From assembly GCF_030717995.2 (NCBI RefSeq), contig NZ_CP157743.1, forward strand, positions 744,001 through 808,000: a DNA stretch of 64,000 bases. The letters run 5' to 3'. This stretch comes from Methylomarinum sp. Ch1-1. GTDB taxonomy: Bacteria > Pseudomonadota > Gammaproteobacteria > Methylococcales > Methylomonadaceae. The position numbers and the translations under genes were made by a program. Shown one piece after another: positions 58,501-64,000 of the stretch; the first letter of the stretch is position 1; the number at the start of each line of letters is the position of its first letter. The notes beneath the pieces were generated by a model. The model saw only the letters and a list, made by a program, of their open reading frames with translations, had not been told where the DNA came from and made no database searches.

Positions 58501-58886
58501 CAAGAACCGTCATCCCCGCGGTACAGCGCTCTTAATCCGGTGACGACCGCTTTGTCACGCTTACTCTTGACCCGCGTACTGCCGCCGTCATGCACGGAAC
58601 CGAAACTGCCGCGCATATAAGAAAGTAGTGTCCGATCGGTGCGGTCGCCTTGGGCGGCGGCGACATTGAAGGTGGCTCGTCCGGCAGGCAGCAGTAGCGC
58701 CATCAAGCCATCGATAAAGGTCGATTTGCCGGCGCCATTGTCGCCGGTGACCAAGGTGCCGTGCGGGTCTATCTTCGCCGTATGCAGGCCGTGGAACGAA
58801 CCCCAGTTATAGACCGAGAGTTCGGCCAGTCTGATTTGTCCACTGTCGAACAGGGAGTGAATGTTGGTAAATTCCTTATCTTGCAT
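55494..58886 (-). CDS. jetC: Wadjet protein JetC (SMC/MukB-like ATPase)
   Basis: An 1130-residue SMC-type motor from the ATG at 58886 (GGAGG 5 bases upstream, within the last codons of jetB). Walker A is GDNGAGKS (48-55), followed by long coiled coils (about 240-470 and 620-880) with a central hinge-like globule. The C-terminal head has SSGKSGGEKESFAGTIVAAS (ABC signature) and Walker B VFLDEAFS. JetC with JetA and JetB forms a condensin-like complex that extrudes DNA loops, senses small circular DNA and lets JetD cut it. All nucleotide motifs are intact. Confidence 0.94.
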   Translation of the reverse strand: MQDKEFTNIHSLFDSGQIRLAELSVYNWGSFHGLHTAKIDPHGTLVTGDNGAGKSTFIDGLMALLLPAGRATFNVAAAQGDRTDRTLLSYMRGSFGSVHDGGSTRVKSKRDKAVVTGLRALYRGDDGSCMTLAALFWTTQASNALSDVKRIYCVAKRNLSLKEMLDAFGEGNARSLKQWLRNDPAITCCDDSFPNYQELYRKLLHMDNKNAPALLSRALGLKKIDDLTSLIRELVLEPSTVKDDARKVVDEFADLVAIHDSLIDARAQRDRLSGLPDLHQALEQAETELDSLARERSGLPVYFGEICYALWTEKIAKLQSAFDDLVLRLKQLTEQEQEAETQKDQRYADYLDAGGERIEVLKKELGDARQRLNQITVRAAGYQQDIRKLDLDDRLEEKQFLANQQLAANTLENIGAEKQAAQDRFGNLTAEWTNQKEQKAALDKEIAEISTRPDSNIDLKYQQLRDELVQSLGFGKEQCMFIGELIDVKEDHRHWQGAIERALGGLRTTLAVPADRYSMVTRWLNTRHTGLHVRVQVVKEANSHDRTDFKSDGFLRKLIWREHPYREWLKKHLSRFDLQCVSSTEELDSTPFSLTEQGLIQFDKGRFEKKDQHKIDDRRRWQLGFSNKSRLALLQNDLKQAVQRVAELYKSLENARAELNLVGEREATWKRILDYSWPEIDAPKWHETVNRLKTDIAELEHAGNALETATRRLEEAKQELMDIRNQKEEAIGQKGELSTQLEDAKMKQTQASAAAASGIAEDIRAMLKKRIGPIRENDLEQIVQLQNRHDKNIEKLQDKWRNKKSEAVNKAIGIMSSFRAHEKWRVVAEDWGCDIASLDEYLDYLKQLEEEGLPNLVEQFIGRLNKHATQSLARIHNRLDSERDDIVERIETINRVLSRTEFRQGTHLKLGNKLEHYPHVQDFNRQVRSVLGQAASDDHETRFEQLKAVVDILEKASNPGTANTMESLRLLDPRYQMSFYAEELDAETQEVRDVLASSSGKSGGEKESFAGTIVAASLAYVLTPDGYDKPVYCTVFLDEAFSNTAEAVSRRVLRVFKELHIHVNLITPYKNLNLARESAHSLLIAERDPENHESSLCEVTWEEVDKRLEQQREQKLMTEAVELGVEIAHG

Positions 58887-58887
58887 A

Positions 58888-59715
58888 TTATCCTCCTTCA
58901 TTCATTTCGGCTGCGACGGGAGCATCCTGCGTTAAACCGGCATCGAGAGCCAGGCGTGTGTACTCCGTCAGCATGCTTTCCAGAAAACCGGCATTGACGA
59001 CGTAACGAATGATGGGGGTTATTTCGAAGCGGTCATCGCTGCCTCGAACGGCGCTTAATATATGTTTTTCGCTCATCTTTTTTAAGGCGCTGTCGAGTTT
59101 TCTGCGATCCGAGCGGGTGCTGTTGGTTAAGGGCAGAAAGGGCGACAAATTGGCCTCGATTTTTTCGCTATCGATGATGATGCGTTGTTCGCCGGCCGTT
59201 TCCCGTTCTTGATAATGTTTGCGCAGAATCAGCAACAACAAGGTGTCGTACAGCGTCAGGGTTCTGCGGCTGATCAATGACACAGCTTCCTCTTCTTGTT
59301 CGTTGTCGTCTTCATCCAGTCCGGCCACGAATACGACGCCCGTTCTTTGATCGAGCACCAGTTTTAAATAGACGTCCGCCAGATGGCTGCGAACGGCGTC
59401 TTGATAGCGACAAATGGAATCGAACAAATTGGCTTTTTGGCTGGCTAACACGACCCCGTGTCTGAGTAAACTGACCAAGGCGCGCCTGGCTTCCGGCGGA
59501 AGGGTTCCGCTATTCGTCGAAGGGGAATCGGGAGCTGTTTCCGTCGTCGCCGATGAAGCGGGGTCGGGAGCGAACGGAGATGAGTCGCGGTCATCGTGTT
59601 CGACATTCGTATTTTGCTCCAATGGTGACCGGTCGGATTGACGTTCCCGAAAACGGTCGAATAAATCGCCGGCTCCTGAAGTCAGCGAACTTCGTTCAAT
59701 TTCATCGTGACTCAT
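58888..59715 (-). CDS. jetB: Wadjet protein JetB (DUF4194, MukE-like)
   Basis: A 275-residue protein. The first 70 residues are low-complexity and acidic or Ser/Pro-rich. The DUF4194 winged-helix region follows (ALVSLLRHGVVLASQKANLF, RRTLTLYDTLLLLILRKHYQ). It corresponds to the kite subunit MukE. It overlaps jetA by 4 bp (ATGA), and its stop TAA sits one base before the jetC ATG. The long disordered N-terminus may be variable. Confidence 0.9.
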   Translation of the reverse strand: MSHDEIERSSLTSGAGDLFDRFRERQSDRSPLEQNTNVEHDDRDSSPFAPDPASSATTETAPDSPSTNSGTLPPEARRALVSLLRHGVVLASQKANLFDSICRYQDAVRSHLADVYLKLVLDQRTGVVFVAGLDEDDNEQEEEAVSLISRRTLTLYDTLLLLILRKHYQERETAGEQRIIIDSEKIEANLSPFLPLTNSTRSDRRKLDSALKKMSEKHILSAVRGSDDRFEITPIIRYVVNAGFLESMLTEYTRLALDAGLTQDAPVAAEMNEGG

Positions 59716-61172
59716 ATCGCCATCTCCTCTATATTGTCGGGGAACAAGTCCGCGCTTAACAGATATTTCGGAATGTCGGCCTTAAGGCGGATGCCTTGTT
59801 TGTCCAAAACCTCTACGCTTTCTTTTTCGTCCAGACTGGTCGCGCCCACCGATCTTGCGACCCGTAAGTAAGCGACCAATTCTTCGAGTCCCGATTTCAG
59901 CGGTTGAATGGCCGCGATGGAAGCAATGGTCATCGGGCCGTGCTTAAGCAAGGTATTGCGCGTTTGCAGTGCGATTTCCCTGACTTGAACGGCGTCCAGA
60001 CAATCCAGCATCAGAGAACTCGGTGTGCGGGAATTGACCTGTTCCTCTATGTCGGAGGTATCGAGTTTTTCATCCGGGGGTCTGAGACGCATGCTGTCCG
60101 GAGAGCTTATCTTGATCGGGCCTACCGGTAACGAGAGTACGGTTGCGGTTTTGGATTCGACGCCGGCATCCTTTAAAGCTATCGCCTTGCGTTCCAATTG
60201 TTGCAGCAGCCGGTTGACGGCCCGGTTTTCCAACGCAGCGCCGCTTTCGATATAGGCTCTAAGGCCTTCTTCCGTTCGCCGCCGGATATGAAAAACCCGT
60301 TCGCTTTCTTTGGACAGCTCCCGCATCAATTGACTGAGGAACTGATGTTGTTGCGGCGTTAACTTTTCCGCGACCGGTTTGCTTAAAATACTGCGCAACT
60401 GGTCCTTGAACTCGGTCGAGCGGTTTTGATCGCATAATAGTTGGAAAAAACCTTCAAAAGCGCTGCCGGCATCGGTTTCGGCCAGCAATGCTTCTTTTTC
60501 CATCACGGATAAAAGCACTTCGCCGCGTTTTGCGCCACCATCGATCATTTGCACCCGGATAGCCTGGTCGAGTTCGCGGATTTCGTCCTCCACTCGCCGG
60601 AAATCTCCGGTCAGTACCGAGGCCAATTGATAGATTTCTCTAATGCGTTCGCGTTGTTGCGCCTCCGTTAACTGGGTGACAACGCCGGCATTCAACGCAT
60701 CGATTTCATGCTGCAGCTCGGCTTTTTTCTGTTCGAGCAAGGCAATCCGCTCGTCGGCGTTCGGACTGATGGCGACGGCAAACTCGCGCACGGCTTCTTG
60801 TACAATTCGAAGGTGAGAGGCCGTGGTGCCGGTATTTCTTTGATCCAACCCCATACAAAACCTTAACGCGATTTCGCTGGCGTCGGTTTTGCTGAGTTTG
60901 TCGTCCATTTCGCGCAACCATCCGCTATGAATCCATTGATTCAGATAAGCGCCCGCCGGCGTTTCCGTTTCCCATATCCCCTGCTCCTTGCATTTTTCCA
61001 GTTCGGCGGCCAACGCAATACGCGCGCGTCCGAAAGGGACCTCGTTTTCATCGGAGAATAAATCGGCAATGAACGCCAGGATGATGGGCGCATTGTCCGC
61101 CCGCAGCAGTTTCCAGGCGGCGCTTTCCTGGTACAGGCGACGATATTTGGCCTGTAAGCCCTGAAAATTCAA
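59712..61172 (-). CDS. jetA: Wadjet protein JetA (DUF3375, MukF-like)
   Basis: A 486-residue kleisin-like subunit. The DUF3375 N-terminus is clear (YRRLYQESAAWKLLRADNAP, then LAFIADLFSDENEVPFGRAR). A coiled-coil middle (about 165-210) and a C-terminal winged helix complete the MukF-like layout. Start is TTG 61172 with GGGAG 7 bases upstream; no ATG gives a better N-terminus. First gene of the jetABCD operon. The upstream region is shared with a divergent WYL regulator. Confidence 0.92.
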   Translation of the reverse strand: MNFQGLQAKYRRLYQESAAWKLLRADNAPIILAFIADLFSDENEVPFGRARIALAAELEKCKEQGIWETETPAGAYLNQWIHSGWLREMDDKLSKTDASEIALRFCMGLDQRNTGTTASHLRIVQEAVREFAVAISPNADERIALLEQKKAELQHEIDALNAGVVTQLTEAQQRERIREIYQLASVLTGDFRRVEDEIRELDQAIRVQMIDGGAKRGEVLLSVMEKEALLAETDAGSAFEGFFQLLCDQNRSTEFKDQLRSILSKPVAEKLTPQQHQFLSQLMRELSKESERVFHIRRRTEEGLRAYIESGAALENRAVNRLLQQLERKAIALKDAGVESKTATVLSLPVGPIKISSPDSMRLRPPDEKLDTSDIEEQVNSRTPSSLMLDCLDAVQVREIALQTRNTLLKHGPMTIASIAAIQPLKSGLEELVAYLRVARSVGATSLDEKESVEVLDKQGIRLKADIPKYLLSADLFPDNIEEMAI

Positions 61173-61193
61173 ACGACTCTCCCATCAAAATGC

Positions 61194-61242
61194 GTAGGTC
61201 GGATTTACCCTTAAGGGCATAAAAGCAAAGCGTAACCCGACA
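61194..61242. repeat. REP-like repeat, GTAGGTCGG family
   Basis: GTAGGTCGGATTTACCCTTA, an AAGGGCATAAAAGC arm, then GCGTAACCCGACA. It lies in the leader of jetA. Confidence 0.75.
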
Positions 61243-61268
61243 ATAAAAAAATCATCAAATGACATTAT

Positions 61269-61287
61269 CATCATCAAAATGATGATG
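61269..61287. promoter_or_regulatory. palindrome between jetA and the WYL regulator (candidate operator)
   Basis: CATCATCA-AAA-TGATGATG is a perfect 8-bp-armed palindrome in an AT-rich stretch, flanked by GACATT and TCAACA. It lies 97 bp from jetA and 145 bp from the regulator start, where both promoters should be. WYL regulators of this type bind such inverted repeats as dimers. Not a terminator: no T-tract. Confidence 0.5.
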
Positions 61288-61337
61288 TCAACAAATAAAA
61301 TTGACGCATATTCCGCTTTGCCATTATCATTCTCTCA

Positions 61338-61419
61338 TAGGTCGGGTTAGGGACTGCCGCTTGTTCCCTATGGGTGTAACCCGACATCTAACTTGTCGGG
61401 TTACACGAACCCGACCTAG
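61338..61419. repeat. REP-like pair (BIME), GTAGGTCGG family
   Basis: Two inverted units: AGGTCGGGTTAGGGACTGCC ... TGTAACCCGAC, then TGTCGGGTTACACG, AACCCGACCTA. It ends 12 bp before the WYL regulator ATG, so it lies in that gene's leader and can form strong hairpins. Confidence 0.8.
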
Positions 61420-61431
61420 ATTTGGATTGGT

Positions 61432-62322
61432 ATGGATTCACAACCTCGGATATTGTTAGACGATATCGGTCAGGCTCAGCAAGAAAGATTGTTTTATATC
61501 GATTTCAAATTACGGTTTTCGGGCCTCATCAATCGGACCGATCTTGTTTCTCGTTTTGGCATTAAGGCCGCCGCGGCGACACGAGATCTCGCCCAGTACA
61601 AAGAAATCGCCCCTGACAATCTGATTTACGATACCAAGGTCAAGCGTTATCTCCAGGCCGGCGACTTTAAGCCGGTCTTCGCTTATCCGGGTGGGCAGGC
61701 CCTCGCCGCCTTATGTCATGGTTTGGGAGACGACCATGTTTGCGTTCAAAGCGCACTGATCTCGGCCGAGGTTCCGACGCAACTGAATACGCCTAACCTT
61801 GATATACTGGCCGAAGTCAGCAAAGCTATTTATCAGCAAAAAATTTTGACGGTGGATTATCAATCTTTGTCCAGTGGCCGGAGCAAACGCGATATTGTGC
61901 CTTTCGCCTTGGTCGATAATGGTTTGCGCTGCCATGTGAGAGCCTTCGATCGTAAGCGGGAGCAGTTTGGCGACTTTGTCATCAATCGTATCTCTGCAGC
62001 CTCTTTGCATGATGGTTACATCCCAAATACCCAGACCCGCGAGGCCGACATTCAGTGGAACCGCATCGTCGAGATGCACATCGTGCCTCATCCCCGCTTG
62101 GCGCATCCCGAAACCATCGCCATGGAATACGGTATGGAACACGACGTGTTGAAAGCAAATGTGCGCGCGGCAGTGGCGGGATATGTGTTGCGCAGATGGA
62201 ACGTCGATTGCACTGACGACCATTCATTGACAGGATCGGAATACCATCTGTGGTTGAAAAATACCGTGACTTTATACGGCGTGGAAAATCTGGCAATTGC
62301 CCCCGGATATCAGACAGAATAA
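61432..62322 (+). CDS. WYL-domain transcriptional regulator (BrxR/CapW type)
   Basis: A 296-residue regulator. The N-terminal winged helix (ERLFYIDFKLRFSGLINRTD, RFGIKAAAATRDLAQYKEIA) is the BrxR/CapW pattern. A WYL domain follows (ILTVDYQSLSSGRSKRDIVP, then DNGLRCHVRAFDRKREQFGD), then a C-terminal dimerisation part (VRAAVAGYVLRRWNVDCTDD). Members repress BREX, CBASS and other defence loci and respond to a nucleic-acid-type signal through WYL. Divergence from jetA with a palindrome between suggests it controls the Wadjet operon and itself. Confidence 0.92.
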   Translation: MDSQPRILLDDIGQAQQERLFYIDFKLRFSGLINRTDLVSRFGIKAAAATRDLAQYKEIAPDNLIYDTKVKRYLQAGDFKPVFAYPGGQALAALCHGLGDDHVCVQSALISAEVPTQLNTPNLDILAEVSKAIYQQKILTVDYQSLSSGRSKRDIVPFALVDNGLRCHVRAFDRKREQFGDFVINRISAASLHDGYIPNTQTREADIQWNRIVEMHIVPHPRLAHPETIAMEYGMEHDVLKANVRAAVAGYVLRRWNVDCTDDHSLTGSEYHLWLKNTVTLYGVENLAIAPGYQTE

Positions 62323-62329
62323 CCGTTGG

Positions 62330-62362
62330 TCGGGTTAGGTCTTAGGCCATGGTAACCCAAAG
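62330..62362. repeat. REP-like repeat, GTAGGTCGG family, partial
   Basis: GGTCGGGTTAGGTCTTAGGC then CATGGTAACCC. It begins 7 bp after the WYL gene. From 62400 to 62578 I see an AATCGAGTCTGACCCCGT stretch, often found beside RAYT or REP elements, and no gene. Confidence 0.65.
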
Positions 62363-62578
62363 GGTCACCCATTAGCCAGCCGGTGTCAGGCCTTACATTT
62401 GACATTTTTTCTATCCGCTTCCGGTAAATAAACATGAGTCAATGTTTGTTTAAATCGAGTCTGACCCCGTGCGCGTGCGACGGACCCCGTGCGACGTTTC
62501 GGATGCCGGTGTGAAAGCGTTTGATTATAATAATGCGTCTTTTACTTACCGTTATGCTCAGAAGCAAGAAGAATTGAT

Positions 62579-63118
62579 ATGCAAACAATCACTAGAACAA
62601 TGAAAAAAAATGGGATGCTGGTTATTTTCACTGCATTATTTTCTCCACTTAACACTACTTGGGCGGCGTCTGATATGCAGCTTATGGAAAAAGCATTGAA
62701 GGCTCGCGAAGGTAAAAGTCACAATGCCATGGAGCATTCGGCTCATGCAAAACCGACTGATGCCAGCCGTGTATTTCGAGGCGTTTTTTATGGCTATCTG
62801 CCTTGTGAGCAGAAAGATTGCGATGGCATCAAAGTGACCTTGTCGTTGAAACAAAAGAACAATTACTTGCTGGTTACTCAGTATGCAAAAGCGTCTACCA
62901 GAGAGTATTACGAAAAAGGTAAATACGCTTGGGATGAAGAAAACCGTATCGTGACGCTAACCCCAAAAAAGCAAGCCGCCAAACGTCAATTCAGTATTCA
63001 AGACGAAGCCACACTGATTCAACTGAACAATGATGGAACGCCAATCGCCGGTAATCAAAAAGATTATACGTTGCAAAGAAGCGATGCAATCAAAACCCGA
63101 CAAGTCCATATACACTGA
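62579..63118 (+). CDS. exported protein with NlpE N-terminal-like domain
   Basis: A 179-residue protein with a signal peptide (cleavage near NTTWA-ASD) and no lipobox, unlike E. coli NlpE. The NlpE-like domain begins at FRGVFYGYLPCEQKDCDGIK; two cysteines match the CxxC-like site of NlpE (PCEQKDC). It continues with VTLSLKQKNNYLLVTQY, YAWDEENRIVTLT and IQLNNDGTPIAGNQKDY. NlpE senses envelope stress and lipoprotein sorting in E. coli; this shorter soluble form may have a different role. ATG 62600 is a possible alternative start. Confidence 0.75.
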   Translation: MQTITRTMKKNGMLVIFTALFSPLNTTWAASDMQLMEKALKAREGKSHNAMEHSAHAKPTDASRVFRGVFYGYLPCEQKDCDGIKVTLSLKQKNNYLLVTQYAKASTREYYEKGKYAWDEENRIVTLTPKKQAAKRQFSIQDEATLIQLNNDGTPIAGNQKDYTLQRSDAIKTRQVHIH

Positions 63119-63372
63119 GCGAGAAAGCGAGTCCGTATATTTAACATATCTTGAGATAATACGAATGGATTAGGGTGGTAAATTGATTTTGGCTGAGAGT
63201 TTCAATGCTGAAACCAGAAGATATTTGCCAAATTAGTAAGCTTCGATAAGCTGCAGCAAGCGTCGGCGTGTACGATGGGCATCTGGTTGGGCACGCCGCA
63301 GCTTTACTGATTTGTGCGGCCTCCGATTTGCTGCTAACCTTCCTCCTCTCAAAAAACGACCCTTATCAGTAT
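63119..63372. other. gap upstream of proA
   Basis: About 250 bp that must hold the proA promoter. I see a GCACGCCGCAG / TTGTGCGGCC near-repeat but no confident site and no gene. Confidence 0.35.
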
Positions 63373-64000
63373 ATGAATACCCCTAGCGTTCAAGTCATTG
63401 CCAGACAAAGTCGCCTTGCGGCGCGCCAGCTATCATCGACCTCCGAATCAGTGCGTAATCTCGCTCTTGCGAAAATGGCCGATTCGCTTGAATCGGTTAG
63501 GCGGCAGATTCTGGAGATTAATGCCCAGGAAGTCGCGAAAGCACGGCAGGATGGATTATCGGCGGCGATGGTCAAGCGTTTGACCATCGACGACAAGGTT
63601 TTTCAGTATATGCTCACCCGACTGAGAAAAGTGGCCCGGCGACCCGACCCGTTGAATCGAGTGCTCGAAGGCCATACCAATCCTAACGGGTTGCAGGTCT
63701 ACAAAAAATCGGTGCCGCTAGGCGTCATCGGCATCATTTATGAATCGCGCCCCAATGTCACCACCGATGCCGCCGGCGTCTGCATCAAAAGCGGCAATGC
63801 GGTTATCTTGCGAGGCGGATCGGAAGCGCTGCAAACCAACACGATGCTGACCGATGCGATGATCGAGGGCGCCGTTGAGGCTGGGCTGCCAGAGCATGCG
63901 ATTCAGATGATCAGAGTTCCGGGCCATGAAGCGGTGGGCGAACTGCTGAAAATGGATGACTATGTCGACGTATTGATTCCGCGCGGCGGCAAAGGCTTGA
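63373..64000 (+). CDS. proA: gamma-glutamyl phosphate reductase, N-terminal part (cut by window edge)
   Basis: The frame from ATG 63373 is open to the last base (209 codons). It reads MNTPSVQVIARQSRLAARQL and later GVIGIIYESRPNVTTDAAGV, CIKSGNAVILRGGSEALQTN, signature regions of ProA. The enzyme reduces gamma-glutamyl phosphate to the semialdehyde with NADPH in proline synthesis. The catalytic cysteine lies beyond the window. No ribosome-binding site of note; TATCAGTAT precedes the ATG. Confidence 0.93.
   Translation, partial: MNTPSVQVIARQSRLAARQLSSTSESVRNLALAKMADSLESVRRQILEINAQEVAKARQDGLSAAMVKRLTIDDKVFQYMLTRLRKVARRPDPLNRVLEGHTNPNGLQVYKKSVPLGVIGIIYESRPNVTTDAAGVCIKSGNAVILRGGSEALQTNTMLTDAMIEGAVEAGLPEHAIQMIRVPGHEAVGELLKMDDYVDVLIPRGGKGL

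Overview
The window is chromosomal DNA of a gammaproteobacterium. The gene orders mutY-yggX, rhlB/trxA-rho and atpIBEFHAGDC-glmU-glmS match those of enteric and related gammaproteobacteria. The overall gene set resembles a type I methanotroph (Methylococcales): a TonB-cluster type TPR protein, a MoxR/Bat operon, a CPXCG protein and several REP-like repeat families. That placement is my impression from protein similarity, not a computed result.

Layout. 1-621: end of a TPR gene. 778-3361: AP2-like protein, 2-Cys peroxiredoxin, a repeat-rich gap and a small membrane protein. 3510-7003: asmA-like, mutY, yggX. 7362-10508: rho, trxA and divergent rhlB. 10468-12964: HAD nucleotidase, nudE and a membrane protein. 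12965-20233 (minus): MoxR-DUF58-DUF4381-BatA-BatB/C-BatD-lipoprotein operon. 20543-24061: POT transporter, DUF4124 protein, short-chain dehydrogenase, CPXCG protein, small exported helical protein. 24354-34647: complete F1Fo ATP synthase operon, then glmU and glmS.

Two accessory regions follow, separated by pgi (52080-53714). The first (about 34650-52026) opens with wreckage: a RAYT transposase fragment, a broken RhuM gene, a Fic gene followed by three evenly spaced palindromes, an AlbA_2-type regulator pseudogene split by a MITE with a perfect 8-bp target duplication, and a frameshifted membrane-protein gene. It then holds a compact defence locus: HTH regulator, hsdR, hsdS, SIR2, HerA, AAA+ ATPase, subtilase, hsdM. 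A SIR2-HerA pair and an AAA-subtilase pair thus lie inside a type I restriction-modification operon. The subtilase reading frame is interrupted by one in-frame TAG, and the HerA frame is also open for 59 codons beyond its own TAG.

The second region (53715-62330) is a type I Wadjet anti-plasmid locus (jetABCD, minus strand) with a divergent WYL regulator of the BrxR/CapW type. A perfect 8-bp-armed palindrome lies between them. A 157-bp MITE has inserted in the last codons of jetD and rewritten its C-terminus. The window closes with an NlpE-domain gene and the start of proA.

Repeats are a main theme. There are at least seven copies of a GTAGGTCGGGTTAG-type REP, a GC-rich palindrome family, a TGTAGGAGCGCCGCC family, and a MITE family with TAA(C/T)TATTCAG ends. 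I saw no tRNA, rRNA or CRISPR array.
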